Shown piece after piece: positions 24,020-36,756 of a stretch of DNA of 64,000 bases; position 1 is the first letter of the stretch; each line of letters starts with the position of its first letter. The translations under genes were made by a program, and so were the position numbers. The notes beneath the pieces are model-generated. The model was not told the DNA's origin. It did not search any database and saw only the letters and a list, made by a program, of their open reading frames with translations. The stretch comes from Tricholoma matsutake (taxonomy: Eukaryota; Basidiomycota; Agaricomycetes; Agaricales; Tricholomataceae): assembly GCA_026075535.2 (NCBI GenBank), contig AP026544.2, positions 8,928,001 through 8,992,000 of the forward strand, read 5' to 3'.

Positions 24020-24199
24020 TGTATATCATGGGTATGGTGATCCCCGTGGTGATCACGTGGCGGGTTGTACAGGTATGGGTACGGTGTCTGAAAATAGAAC
24101 ACCGTGCTATACCGCAACCCATCTGATGGTATCACAGGTATAGATGGTGTCTGAGTACTATCCGCTACTAGTTCTTGCTTTTTGCTATGTAGGATACTT

Positions 24200-25375
24200 G
24201 ATCAAGTGAGATTTCACAGCACATGCACTATAGACCCATACTCAATGATCCATGCTAAACCAATGCCAAACAGTGCCTACCTAACTTCAAGAGAACTTGA
24301 ATTCTGCTTTGGCTCTTATCATCTTATACTTGATTCTAATCTATTTGTATGTTGTTTAAAGGGTTCAGTGAGATAAGAGACCTACAATATGGTATTCTTT
24401 CCAATTTTGATATTTTCACTTGGTAGTAGTTATGACTTGGAATGGGCAGAACTTGGTCAGTTCTGCTTTTTTTCTCCTATCATACTTGATTCTCATCTAT
24501 TTCCTTGTCATTTGAAAAGCCCAGTGAGATGAGAGGCCTATTATGTGCCATTCTTTTGCACTTTGATATTTTCACTATGCAGTACTTACAACCTGGGTAT
24601 GGCAGAACCCAGTGGGTTCTGTTTCATTTCTTATCATCTTATACTTTATTGTAATCTATTTACATGTCGTTTGAAGGGCCCAGTAAGACGAGAGGCTTGC
24701 GACATGCTGTTCTTTTGCATTTCGATGTTTTCATTATGTAGTGGCTACAATGTGGGTATGGCAGAACTCAGCAAGTTCTGCTTCATTTCTTATCATATCA
24801 TACTTCATTCTAATCTATTCACATTTCGTTTGAAGGGCCCAGTAAGATGAGAGGCTTGTAATTTGCTGTTCTTTTTCATTTCGATGTTTTCATTATGTAG
24901 TGGCTACAACCTGGGTATGGCAGAACTTGGTGAGTTCTGCTTCGTTTCTTATCATATTATGCTTCATTCTAATCTATTTACATGTTGTTTGAAGGGCCCA
25001 GTGAGACGAGAGAATTGCGACATGCTGTTCTTTTGCATTTCGATGTTTTCATTATGTAGTGGCTACAATCTGGGTATGGCAGAACTCGGCAAGTTCTGCT
25101 TCGTTTCTTATCATCTTATACTTCATTCTAATCTATTTACATGTCGTTTGAAGGGCCCAGTGAGACAAGAGGCATGGGATGTGCCATTCTTTTTCATTTT
25201 GATGTTTTTATTATGTGGTGGCTACAACCTGGGTATGGCAGAACTGCTTCATTTCTTATCATGTTATGCTTCATTCTAATCTATTTGCATGTCGTTTGAA
25301 GGGCCCAGTGAAACAAGAGGCTTGTGATGTGTCATTCTTTTTTATTTTGATGTTTTCATTATGTAGTAGCTACAA
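24200..25375 (+). repeat. Satellite array, about 159-bp unit, seven to eight copies
   Basis: Successive units begin near 24376, 24533, 24691, 24850, 25009, 25168 and 25316, with a partial one before. Each carries GGGTATGGCAGAAC, a variable pair of GAGTTCTGC/CAAGTTCTGC words, CATTCTAATCTATTT and GAAGGGCCCAGTRAGA. The unit is 157-160 bp; one unit is about 12 bases shorter after loss of the repeated TTCTGC word. Apparent coding frames across it are produced by the repeat periodicity. Confidence 0.9.
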
Positions 25376-25444
25376 GTGTCTGCACCATGGTGTTTACTAA
25401 AACACCACGGTTAAAACCCATACCCATGGGTATGGTGTACTAAC

Positions 25445-25718
25445 TGTTGGAGCAGACTATATATGCTGCACAGTGGAAGAGACAACACATTCCTTACAAC
25501 CTACCTGGGGTTTACTTAGACTTACAGCTAGGGTTAGCAGAGGTAAGAACACTGTATTCCTACTACGGTACAGGTTCTCCTTATATACATAATAATAAGG
25601 ACGTCACATGACTCAGGAATGTGTTTACCGCATGTATGCGCAGTAAGCGCAGTAACATGCGTATGCTGCATGTATTGCCTCATGTATACAGCATGCATCA
25701 CTGGGATTAATTTCAACA
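25445..25718 (-). repeat. Copia-2 3' LTR
   Basis: 274 bp, reading TGTTGAAATT...CTCCAACA on the minus strand. It is preceded internally by a polypurine tract TTTGAGGGGGGG (25719-25730). Confidence 0.95.
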
Positions 25719-25750
25719 CCCCCCCTCAAACTGTACAGCGCTCTAAGCAG

Positions 25751-28700
25751 CTAAGTTTGAATCTCAAAAGTAATTCCGAGAGAGTCTCTAAATTTCCTGA
25801 ATAAGACGGCACCAAGGTTCTTTGTGAACATGTCAGCCGGATTATCACTTCCAGGAATGAAAATGACTGTGACTTTGTCATTTTCTATGCATTCACGGGT
25901 GTAGTGGTAGCGAATGTCTATATGTTTGGTCCTTCTTTCCTGAACTGGATTTGATCCAATAAAGATGGATCCCTGATTATCAGCGCAGATTGGTACGTGC
26001 TTCAGTGTATATCCAAGTTCCTGGAATAAGGACTCTATCCACACTATCTGCCGACAAGTGTCGGAGAGAGCCATATATTCGGCTTCTGTGGATGACAGTG
26101 CTACAGTTTTTTGTAAACGGGACTGCCAGCACACAATGCCACTCGCCAGAGTAGCAAAGTAAGCCGTTGTAGATCAGCGCTTGACAGTGTCAGCTGCCCA
26201 ATCAGAATCTGTGAAGGCCTGCAGCCCCTCGGATTTCTCTCCATCGTAGACTATACTGTACTTCTGGGTTCCCACCAGATAGCGCATTATGTACATTGCT
26301 TTGTCTAGATGTTCTTGGCTAGGATTAGCTGAGAATTGCGACATCTTGATTACCACGTAAGCGATATCAGGTCGCGTTCCGAGCATCAGATACAATAAAG
26401 ATCCGATCACAGACTGATATTTCGATCTAAGCGCCGTGTTTGGCGTCGCTGTGTTCTCCGACGGTTTGTAGCCAGTCGGGAGCGGAGTGGGGGCAACTTT
26501 GGCATTTGTCATCTCGAACCTCTCGAGCACTTTGGCAAGATATTCTGTTTGATTGAGTTTGACTTTTGTAGCGGTCTGGGTGACGTGCATGCCTAAGAAT
26601 TCCGTGACTTTTTCAGTACTATGGCACTCCCAATGCTTCAGGCAAGCATTCTTCTTTTCATCCACAAGTTTCTTGTTCTTGCCCATGAACAAGCCATCGT
26701 CAACATAGACTAGTGCAATAATGATGCTGCCTGTCTTAGGATCCTTGTGTATGAAGATGCCGGCATCGGAGCTGGCGCACACAAACCCAATGGTGCGCAT
26801 AAATGCCTCTAGCTCTTTCCACCATACAATGCTCAACGTAAGCGCATTACTTTGCGCTCTTTACCCTCAAGTCTGAAACCCTTGGGTTGATCCATATAGA
26901 TCTCCTCATCACGTTTGCCATATAAAAATGCGGTTTTTACATCTAGACCGGTCATATACATGCCTTCTAGAGACGCAAGGGCAAACATGAGGCGTACGGT
27001 CTCATAGCGGACTACTGATGAGAAAATCTCATCAAAGTCAACGCCTTTGACTTGTGAAAAGCCTTTGGCCACAAGTCTGGCTCGTTTTCTTCTGTCCAAT
27101 TTCACGGAGAAAACCCATCTATTTTTGATCATTTTCCGATCATGTGGAAGATCGACAATATCATAGACTTGTCACTTGCGAAGAGCCTCTAACTCTTCAT
27201 GACAAGCCTGTTTCCACTCAAGTTGCTGCTGCCGGGGTAGGCGCGCAATATCGCGAACTTGGTTTGGAACTAGGCTTTTTCTGCTTGATGGTGTGACTGC
27301 TTTTGATAACAGCCAGCGGATAAGCTCATCTCCACCTTCCTTGGTTATCTTTTTAATATAACCTGCTTCATCCGGTTCCCCCATTGGGTAATCATGTTCT
27401 TGATTATTGGAATTGGGCACACTCTCATGGGGTGCCGAACTCGGTCCAGTAACTGGTTCTTGCTGTTGAGGTCGTGGTCATGTTCGGTTATGATCTGAAT
27501 CTTGACCCACAGACTTCTTCCAATATCGATCACGCGCAATGTCTCTCTCTATGTCAGAGGGGAGTCGCTGTTCTCCATAGGTATTGCCGGGACGGTTTGG
27601 GATTTTCCTCTGCCTGCCTGATCGACGGGGCAATTGCTGCCATTCCTGTTGATCTTCACGTCTTGGACGAAAGTCCTCAGTGTTAACTGGAGGTGGCGGA
27701 GGAGGAGCGTTAGTCGCATCGTCATGCGCCTTTTTCTCACTTGGTAAATCATCATCATCATCTTCTGATGATGGAGGAAGGGGTGGATTTTGTGGCAGTA
27801 TAGGGTCACCGCCATCCATTCCAGATGAGTGGTCGTCATCTTCTGGTTCTGGAGGTGGAAAATCACCAAGGTCTGTCTTGGCAGGAGTTTTAGCTCCAGG
27901 ACAGCATGGGAACATCGTTTCATCAAATAGTGCCATGGCACCAATGAATATTGTGCCATTTTGTCGCATGAAATGATATGCTTTAATGCCATCTTCTACT
28001 CCAAGGTACATCATTAACTCCGATTGAGGAGATAATGTTGTTGGACGTTTTTCCTTTGGTAGATAGACATAAGCACCACAACCGAAGACCTTCAGATTGT
28101 TTAGATCTGGGCGGACCTTTGTCAGGTCCTCAAAAGGTGTCAGCCATTTCAGGCGCCTTATTGGGGTTCGGTTGTATAAGTGTGTTGCACGTTCTGAGCA
28201 AAATTCCCACCATGATTGTGGTAGACAAGCGGTGAATCGCAAGGTTTGCGACTTTTCCATTATTGTCCTTATGGCGCGCTCTGCGCGCCTGTTCTGTTGA
28301 TGAACGTGGGGTGCAGACATCTCTATTTTGATGCCTAAGTCCTTGAGCTGTTTTTGTAGCTCACAATCCTTGAACTCCCCCCCTGGATCGACACGCCAGC
28401 GCTTGATTGTAGCGCCATATTGGGTTTTAGCCATCGCTTGAAATTGTCTAATTGCTGCAGCAGCGTCAGATTTCTTTCTGAGACATTGGACCCAAATATG
28501 TGACGTTTTGTCATCCAGAAATACAATGAAGTATTTATGTTTGTGGTACGATAGTACCGGGAGTTCCTTTAGGTCGGAATGTATTAATTCAAAGGATTTG
28601 TCAGCTCGTGAGTCTGACTCGGGAAAAGATTTTGAGGTCATTTTCCCTTCTGCACACCCTGGACATATAATTTTGTCTTTAGGAATAATTAAATTCCTTG

Positions 28701-30594
28701 GGAATTTTATGGTGCTTTTAGGCATTTTCCCTAGCGCCTCTTTGGATGGGTGTCCAAGTCGCCTATGCCAAGTCAAGTAGTCAGCGACATAAATGGTCGC
28801 CACATTAACCTTTTTGGTGCTCAATATATGAGTCCGAGCCCAATAGATCGTGTCATTCCTCCTTAGAGGGACACAATGCATGATTGGGTTTCCATGCTCG
28901 ATAAATGAAATGTGTGCGGAGGAACCATGCACATCACTTCCGTCTTGTAAAAAGACCCCCATTGACATCAATCGAGTATTAATGTCGGGTATGTAGTAGA
29001 CGGGGTATAACCGCATTTCACGTGTCTCTGACTTCCCATGACATACTACCTGGTGTTTAATGAAGACTGCTCCTTTTCCTACTATATGAGTAGTACCAGT
29101 GGCCGTTTGGACCAAGGTAGAGTCCTTTCTCGGTAAAGGCTCGTAAGAAGCGAAATCTTTTATTTCACCAGTGAAGTGTTTTGATGCACCTGAATCCATG
29201 ATCCAGTCGGCACCTTTCTTACAATCTCCCTTTGCACACATAGCACATATATTAAGATCTAAATAATTCCATGATACATTTAATAGCAGTAAAATTTCAC
29301 ATGAAAAGTTCGCTGTATTCATAGGAATATTAATCTTAGTGCTTGTGGCAGGGAAAAGGACTGACCTGTCATCATATGCCCCTGTATCAAGGGGTTCATC
29401 GACGAGCATTTTGTCGACGGCTTTCCACACTTCCTCATCAGACACCGGAGGTTCAGATCTGAGGGAGATGGTATCATCTTCTACCTCTTCGATCCTAGAC
29501 TCGGGTTCTGGTTCTATCCTTCTTCTCTTTCCTTCTCGCACCATCAGGTGCTCTTCCAGCGGTCGCAGATTTTTCGCGCTGCGCAGAAGTTGCATTTGCT
29601 CGAGGGTGTCTCGAGCTTGCTGATATTCGGCATAAACCGAACGAGAGGTAGAGGCCGCGCCCATATATGCCTGTGCAGGTGGTCGGCGGCGAGGATCCCT
29701 TGTGGGAGTGTGTTCACGTCTTTCGATGCGCTGTATAAGCGGCATCGGCGGTATGATGGTGCCATTACCATTTATGGTGGTATAGGCTTTGGAGGCGAGG
29801 TGGGTATGTTTATCCTTCGGCTTCTCCTCCTTAGTCTTTCTGTCCCCATGTTGTCCATGCTTTCGGGATGAGTCTCCGTTGCTGTTTTGCCCTTCTTTGG
29901 GCTGCCATTTGGGGTTTCCCCCTTTGTGCTTAACAGCAGAAAGTTTGTTGGCCTGAGGCTGGCCAGCGGGCTTTCCTACTGCTGTGTGCCTTGAGGCTTC
30001 AGCGACAATGGAGTCCTTGACATGTTTAAATGTCAAGGCGCTAGTAGCGGTCGTGTTAAGGACCGTTGCGGACAAGGAATCGTACTCGCGCGGCATCGCA
30101 GCAAGTAGAATCATTGCTTGCACTAGCTTGGGGATGGCGATGTTAGCAGCCGTAAGGCGCTCAAATTTGTCTGCCATTCTAGCAATCTCTGGTGCGGGGT
30201 TCGCAGCTGGGATCTTGATCGCTATTGTGGACCTAAAGTCCGCGAAGACTTGGGAGGGGCCGTCCACACCATAATCGGTGCAGATGAGATCCCACACCTC
30301 CTCAGCAGTGTCCTTTGAGTTGGCACGCTGCCGAATGGAGGGGGCCAGGCGGAGCACTAGGCTACCAATGGCCTGGTCATTTTTGTTGCTCCAGGTCTGG
30401 AGCTTGGCATTAGCATCCGCTACCAAAGTAGCATTCGTCGCCATCAAGGGAGGCGCCGGGGGCAGTTTTTGCTCCGCCCCGCTAGTTATTTGCCAGAGGC
30501 CCTGAGACCTGAGCCACGCCTTCATTGAGTCGGCCCATTGAATGTAATTTGATCCGTCGAAAGTTTGAACGAGTTTCTCAAGAGTTGAAGACAT
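25751..30594 (-). pseudogene. Copia-2 gag-pol, nearly intact
   Basis: It starts MSSTLEKLVQTFDGSNYIQW at 30594. Gag is followed by a basic tail; I see no CCHC knuckle. The protease site is IMDSGASKHF. Integrase has HRRLGH...CPGC, HSDLKELP, VDPGGEF and RRAERAI. A proline- and acid-rich linker runs to 27478. Reverse transcriptase keeps YVDDGLF, and RNase H has SSTEAEYMALSD. Breaks: TGA at 27475-27477, TGA near 27169, and a TGA plus loss of about seven codons near 26830 (after ALYG, before WWKEL), and TGA near 26171. At several of these the family normally has Arg, fitting CGA to TGA. The 1049-codon gag-integrase frame is intact. Confidence 0.93.
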
Positions 30595-30831
30595 GATTTT
30601 GTGGTGGCAGCTGTTAAAAGCGCTCAATCAGTCTTTTTACTCAATAAAACACGTTTAACGTTCTCAGGAGAAAACACTCCTTCAGAGTGGTTAACCCTAG
30701 TCAACCTAGGTTTTATGTGCAGCTCGCAGGGAGCGCAATGCAGCTCACGAAGAGCGCAAGGTTATAATTTGGAGACGATGAAGTCAACATCGTTCACAGC
30801 TAATTAAGGCGTGTTTGCGATGTGCCCAGTA

Positions 30832-30843
30832 GGGCCCATAACC
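30832..30843 (-). promoter_or_regulatory. Copia-2 primer binding site (initiator tRNA anticodon-loop type)
   Basis: GGTTATGGGCCC directly follows the 5' LTR. It is complementary to the anticodon arm GGGCCCATAACC known from initiator methionine tRNAs that have C33. This matches the half-tRNA priming known for copia. The host tRNA sequence is not visible here, so the match to it is inferred. Confidence 0.7.
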
Positions 30844-31117
30844 TGTTGGAGCAGACTATATACGCTGCACAGTGGAAGAGACAACACGTTCCTTACAACC
30901 TACCTGGGGTTTACTTAGACTTACAGCTAGGGTTAGCAGAGGTAAGAACACTGTATTCCTACTACGGTACAGGTTCTCCTTATATACATAATAATAAGGA
31001 TGTCACATGACTCAGGAATGTGTTTACCGCATGTATGCGCAGTAAGCGCAGTAACATGCGTATGCTGCATGTATTGCCTCATGTATACAGCATGCATCAC
31101 TGGGATTAATTTCAACA
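30844..31117 (-). repeat. Copia-2 5' LTR
   Basis: 274 bp, about 99% identical to the other LTR. A TATATAAGGAGAAC segment (about 30978-30991 on the minus strand) is the likely TATA box. Confidence 0.95.
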
Positions 31118-31480
31118 CTAACGGGTGTGGTGTATGCGGGTATGGGTGCGGTAAGCATTGAACTCACCCATGGTGTAACCCATGTTACACCCTAAGTGCT
31201 GGGTTCTGCAGCAGGACAGGAAAAGATCCAAACTTGACCCAAAATCACATCAATTTATTTTTGTGGGAATAGCTGACGGTATGAAGGGATACAGGTATTA
31301 TAAAATCCAATGAAACATTGAAATTGTCATCTTTCCCATGCCACTACAGACATTCCATTGAATAAGAAGAAATAATATCCCATAGAATAACGTTGTCACA
31401 GGGTGCTGTTACTCAAAAGAAATCCCCTACATACCAAAGTAGTGGGCTCTGCCACCGCTTGCCAGTGTGCTACCTGGTTT
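31118..31480. other. Non-coding: ACACC/GGGTATGG-rich flank and a Helitron-end-like motif
   Basis: 31123-31200 continues the copia-2 target, rich in GGGTGTGG and ACCCATG words. 31439-31477 repeats the 39-bp motif seen at 14731-14769 (GTAGTGGGCTYTGC...GCTACCTGGT). No gene is seen. Confidence 0.55.
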
Positions 31481-32184
31481 ATGGAATATAGTGATGTTAT
31501 ATACCATTCTGATCAGTTTCTTGAGCTGAGTTCAAAAATGGCATTGGGAGAATCATGTGACTGACCATATAGTGATGTTATATACCATTCTGATCTGTTT
31601 TTTGAGCTGAGTTCAAAAAATGACAATGAGAGAGTCATGTGACTTACCATAAATGGAATATAGTGATGTTATATACCATTCTAACAAGGATTTTGCGCTG
31701 AGTTTGAAAATGACATCTATGTAGTGATGTGATTTACCATCCATGGAATATAGTCATGTTATATACTTGGGGGTGAGGGCCAATTCTGGCAAGTATGAGT
31801 TCTTATGTTATTTTATTATATTATTAAACTGTATATGAACAAATGGTAAATCACATCACTATGTAGATGTCATTTTCAAACTCAGCTTAAAATCCTGGTT
31901 AGAATGGTATATAACATCACTATATTCCATTTATGGTAAGTCACATGACTCTCTCATTGTCATTTTTGAACTCAGCTCAAAAAACAGATCAGAATGGTAT
32001 ATAACATCACTATATGGTCAGTCACATGACTCTCCCAATGCCATTTTTGAACTCAGCTCAAGAAACTGATCAGAATGGTAGATAACATCACTATATTCCA
32101 TTTATGGTAAGTCACATGACTCTCCCAATATCATTTTTGAACTCAGCTCAAAAACTGGTTAGAATGATGTATAACATCACTATA
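31481..32184. repeat. Large inverted repeat built of repeated ~95-bp modules (foldback-like)
   Basis: The left arm (31481-31760) and right arm (31845-32184) are reverse complements around a spacer of about 85 bases. Each arm is made of repeated modules containing ATAGTGATGTTATATACC, GAGCTGAGTTCAAAAA and a CATGTGACT word. There are about three modules on the left and four on the right. There is no coding capacity. Confidence 0.85.
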
Positions 32185-33166
32185 AATTTTTGACTCCCAC
32201 AGGTAGTAAAGTCAGTAATTTTTGTAATGGTTGCTGAAAATTACTGACCATGGGGAAAACAGACATGGAAAAATGGTCACACTGAATTTTTCATTGATTC
32301 TGGGTTTGAAGAATGAGTCTTAACTTTGTTAAGGACTCATAACATTGAATATAGAAGTTGTATTGGCCATTGGCTCATGGCAAGTGGCTAAATTAAAATT
32401 GCTTACCAATAACTGATGGGATCAACCAATGTTTGCAGAAGACCCTCCAGCTTTTGAGGTCCTCTACTGTGTCAAATATTTTGGGACATTTACCTATTTT
32501 ATTTGCAATGCTATAGCCAGATTATTGAAAACAAGTGGCTTGGCTAGTGGCAACACTATGTGTGCCAACAAGGCACTCCAACAGGTAATTGACCTTGCTA
32601 AACCATTTTGATAGACTATGGGAGGGGACAATGAGGAGGGGATGACGGGGAGAGGATGATGACAACAGGGGATGACCAGCACCCACCACCACCATTGTGA
32701 GCCCCTGCTCACGAGGTGGATCCTGGGTGCTCAACCACGAACCAACAACGATGAGAGGGGGAATGAAACAGGGGCCAACAACATGGAGACAGGGACAGGG
32801 GACAGAGGAGGAGGATGACCATGATGACAATGAAAATGACAGAACAGGGAGCAATTAGGCAGGGATGCATCCTCTCTTTTTTATTCCTACTAACTAATGT
32901 CACTTGCATGAAGTCATGACCACCACCTCCCTCCTGGGGAGGTGACAATTAAACTAGTTAGTTTAGATAATATAATATATATTTGGTATGAGACCCATGT
33001 GGGAATTGACACAGTGCTGGGTGTCAATGAAAAGCTGTGATGCTGCACTGCCTTGTGCAGTGTGCCACTCAAATTCCAATTCAAACTCCACCTATCAACG
33101 TGCAGTGAGTTGTTTTCCAAACGACGTGGCCTTCCTCACTCACCAACATTGTGATACCACACACAA
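32185..33166. other. Non-coding stretch upstream of the hAT gene
   Basis: 32600-32850 is purine-rich (GGAGGGGACAATGAGGAGGG-like). It shares the phrase GAGC...CTGCTC-ACGAGGTGGA with 51340-51370. I found no hAT terminal repeat here with certainty. Confidence 0.5.
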
Positions 33167-36117
33167 ATGCCTCAGAGGCCTGCTGCCCCTAGTGTCCCTG
33201 CTGCTGTTGCTCCACCTACTGCCCCTGCTCTGGTTCAAGTAGACTCTGACAGTGATAGCAATCAACCTGGGCCTGCCATTCTTATCTCTCCTGTCAAGGC
33301 TTGGGCTGCAAAGCAAGGGATTGCAAACAAGAGTGATAAGGATGTATGGAGCTTGCCAGATAATGACATTATTGGTGAGTGGTTGTTTTCCCCAAAAGAA
33401 TAGAGCTGATTTGTGCATATTTAGAGGCTTCAAAAGCTACCTGGCACTCATCTGTCTATGATCACTTTGATATCACCCTACATCGTGAGATGGATGCTAG
33501 GGGTAACCCAAGATGTTATCCTTTGTGTTTAGTTGTAAGGTTGACCCTGCCCATCATCCTGCCAATATTTGTGCCCGAATGTCCACTGGCCATGGAATGA
33601 AAAATATCCAAGATGGTGTCAAGGCATGTGATAAGCATGTAGGCACTGTTACTGACACTACCACAGTTGAATTTACTGGCTGGCCCTATTCAGCAGCAGC
33701 CCATCATACCCTGATTGCTATGCGGTGTGCCAAAAACCACCGCCCTTTTAATTCTGTCTTGGATGAAGATTATCAGGCAGAGGTGGAGATGCTCCATCCT
33801 GGAACCATTCTCCCTGGTCCTCAGTCAGTCTCATGTGATATCAAATCTATCTATGCTGAAATGTCAAAGAATGTCTGGAATTATTTCATGGTGACATATA
33901 TTTTATTTCAATGCAACTGTTACCATATTAATAAATATATGACTAGGCTCTTAACTCCACCATTCATTTGGTCTTGGATGGGTGGACAGCACCCATTGTT
34001 GCATCTTTTCTGGGAATTGCTGTTGTGTGGTATTCAGATGGTATCATCCATTGTGCTATCCTTGAATTTATACAGTTAGTGTCCCTTGTAGCTCAAAATG
34101 TATTCTGTCTGACTAATTTTAGGTTAACTCAAAAACATGATGGAGTATATCTTGCCACAGTTGTTGCCAATTGTTTGAACTGGTTTGGACTTGAGGAACT
34201 GGTTTGCTTCTTATTTTCCTTTTTCTTTTTTAATCCAAGCTAATGCAAATTAAATTTTAGCTTCTTTCCCTTTGTATGGATAATGCTAGTAATAATGATG
34301 GACTGGCAAGATATCTTCCTATCCTCATTCCATCCTTTCATGGAATGGCTCCTTGTGGTCAGTGCTTTCCACATATTATTAATCTTTTGGCAAAGGTACA
34401 TTTCAATACAATCATTTTCTCATGGCACTAATGTATTTTCAGATTTTTATATCTTTCTTCTTTTGACTGCCAAAGAAGAAACAAGCTGCTACTGTCCACA
34501 GTGAGTTTAACACTATTTATTCAATTTGTTGGAGAAGAGAAATAACCCATAGTTTCAGCTGCTGTTGAATCTGATGATGTCTCTGATGATGAGCTTGCTG
34601 TGGAAGAGGAAGGTGTTGCAACTGATGCTGCTGCTGTGCCAGATGATGGTAGGGATGCTCATGATTCAGCTGTTGTCAGAACTACTCATGATAAGGCCAT
34701 TGAGAAAATGAGAGCTAAGGGTGTAGAGATTGATGAAGAGGAGAACAAAATGGCACTTCAGCTTTTCCCCCGAGTATGCATAACATTTTTGTGTCATAAT
34801 TGACTTGTATGACTTGAATTTTGTGTATTAGGTTGCTGGTCTTGCTTGACGTGTTCATGACAGTTCAACACTGAAGGGGAAGTTTGACACTCTTGTTTCA
34901 AATGACAAGGACCTTCCTGGAGACAAGACAGCACTTGATCACCGTGTTCCTACTTGATGGAATTCAGATCTCACATGCTTAGATGCTCACCTATACTTCA
35001 GAAGTCCTGTTGAACAACTCACTGGGGCTGCTGTCAATAAGCTACAAGCTTACTGACTTTCAGAAGAGCAGTGGAATCTTGCTGAGATGCTAAATGCCAT
35101 ACTTGAGGTTATAATACTTGTCTTTCATAAGCAAATAACTGATTTTAATTTTGTGACAGATTTTTGAAGAGCCAACAAAACTGTTTTCACAATATCAGGT
35201 TCCTCTTATTGCAGATGTCTTACCTATGCTGGACTCCATTGAACAATCAATGACCCTTGTTTGTGATGATGAAGACATGGAGTTGCCAAATGTTGTCCAT
35301 GTTGCAGCTCAAGCAGTCCTTCTTCTGATTGACAAACACTACGGTCTCATGAAGGACTGTGAGCTATACACAATTGCTATAGGTTAGTACTTTTTCTTCT
35401 TCTCTGTTCTAGGCTAATATTGTTCAGTCATGTGCCCTGACAAGAACCTCAAGTGGTTCAAGGATCATGGCCACTCTGCTGCACAGATCCAAGATATCAA
35501 GAAGTTGGTTGTCACTCATTGGAATGAAACTTACAAGGGAGATGAAGAACCTCCCCCAGCCACTGAAGCTTCTCAAAGAGGCAAGGTAAGTGACTCCATT
35601 GTGACTCTGAGTTTAAATAACAATGCTTTTATTTTAGATGAAGTCAAAGTGGGTTAGAACACAGGACCTTGATGATTCTCAAGACCCTGACACAATCAGT
35701 ACATATTTGACTGACCCAGTTATCAAGTCTTCTGCTGTTAAAGAGGCTGGGGGAGTTATGAAGTATTGGGATCGAGCTACTCAGCATCGTCCTTGGGTGT
35801 CAAAGATGGGACTTGACTTTTACTCTGTACCAGGTGACTTTCACTGTTTTTATTTTTATCTTTACTAAACCTTTTGTATAGCATCTTCTGTTGATGCAGA
35901 GTGTGCATTTTCTGTTGGGAGGCTTGAGGTTAACCATCTTCAGCATAAAACTAGTCCACAAACATTCAAGGCTCAGGTTGCCATTGGATCCTGGGCAAGA
36001 ACTCTATTGTATCCAGGACTTTCAGAGACCATCAAGATTGTTGAGAAGCAGATGCAAGGTGAGAATAGGACAAGGGCAGGTGAGAAAGAAGCTGAGATGG
36101 ATGATGAAGAGGACTAA
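33167..36117 (+). pseudogene. hAT-family transposase, multi-exon, broken by TGA codons
   Basis: Coding blocks follow in order with introns between them. The N-terminus starts MPQRPAAPSVPAAVAPP at 33167. A catalytic DGWTAPIVASF block is near 33970, and CMDNASNNDG near 34273 holds the second Asp. An acidic spacer is at 34570-34780 and PT-stop-WNSDL is near 34950. The C-terminal dimerisation block is near 35885 (ASSVDAECAFSVGRLEVN), holding the expected Glu and ending EEDE-stop at 36117. TGA codons replace Arg at GLA-stop-RVHD, PT-stop-WNSDL and QAY-stop-LSEE. hAT enzymes cut and paste with 8-bp duplications. The gene is not functional as read. Confidence 0.85.
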
Positions 36118-36756
36118 GATGAAGAAGCCAGATTTTTTTTGTGATATTGAATTTGTAACAGTTGCCATGGTATTTGTTTTTTTGCATTTCTGATGACCAG
36201 CTCTCATGCTTTTGTATATGCAATATTCATTTGTCTTTTATATATTAAATTTTTACGAAAATTTTTGTGCATATTATACCAGTAAGAGTGTTTAAAGAGA
36301 GAGAAATAAATTCTTAATTTTGTGCAATATTTGATAAGAAAATCTCAAAATACTATACCACATTGGTGTAGCTCTATATAAATGATCTTTAGGCTATTTT
36401 CAAGGAATAAATAAATAAATCCCAACAATAAATTATATAGTCCAATACACAAGTCTTGTAAGCACCTACTCAAATATTTTCATGATTTTATATGCCCAAT
36501 TGAATCAGTGACATTCAATTTCTCTTGGTAATATCCAAAAATGCATTGAAACACTAAATTTGCCTTTTCCTCAGTGATAGGTACTTCAAACACATAACTA
36601 TTAGTTGTATACTAGTAGTTACACATCAACAGTGCATATTACAATAACCTTTTGGCAAAAAGTTCACTTATCAGTTTTGTGGATGATGTGGATAATCCAT
36701 GGATATCATCCATATCCACAAGAATTTATCCACCATCCATGGTAGTCCCTACACCA
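36118..36756. other. AT-rich 3' region, putative hAT right end
   Basis: No gene. The last 80 bases contain GTGGATAATCCATGGATAT and ATCCACCATCCATGGTAGTCC. Read on the minus strand they give TAGGGACTACCATGGATGG, a plausible hAT terminal repeat. It abuts the gypsy-2 breakpoint. No matching left end was found, so this remains tentative. Confidence 0.35.

Larger units (their letters stand above)
25445..31117 (-). mobile_element. Copia-2: young Ty1/copia retrotransposon
   Basis: LTRs 25445-25718 and 30844-31117 (274 bp each) are flanked by the 5-bp duplication CTAAC (25440-25444, 31118-31122). They differ at three positions by hand count, each a CpG in one copy and TpG or CpA in the other. The 5673-bp element holds a primer site, gag-pol and a polypurine tract. 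Its coding frame is interrupted by only a few stops and one short deletion. It lies inside a GGGTATGG-rich sequence next to the satellite. Confidence 0.96.

Noticed and set aside
24200..25375. CRISPR-like periodic repeats
   Set aside because: Units are about 159 bp with no unique spacers, in a eukaryotic context. It is a satellite.
27549..29871. Plus-strand frames opposite copia-2 gag-pol
   Set aside because: They are shadows of the intact minus-strand frame and show no protein motif.
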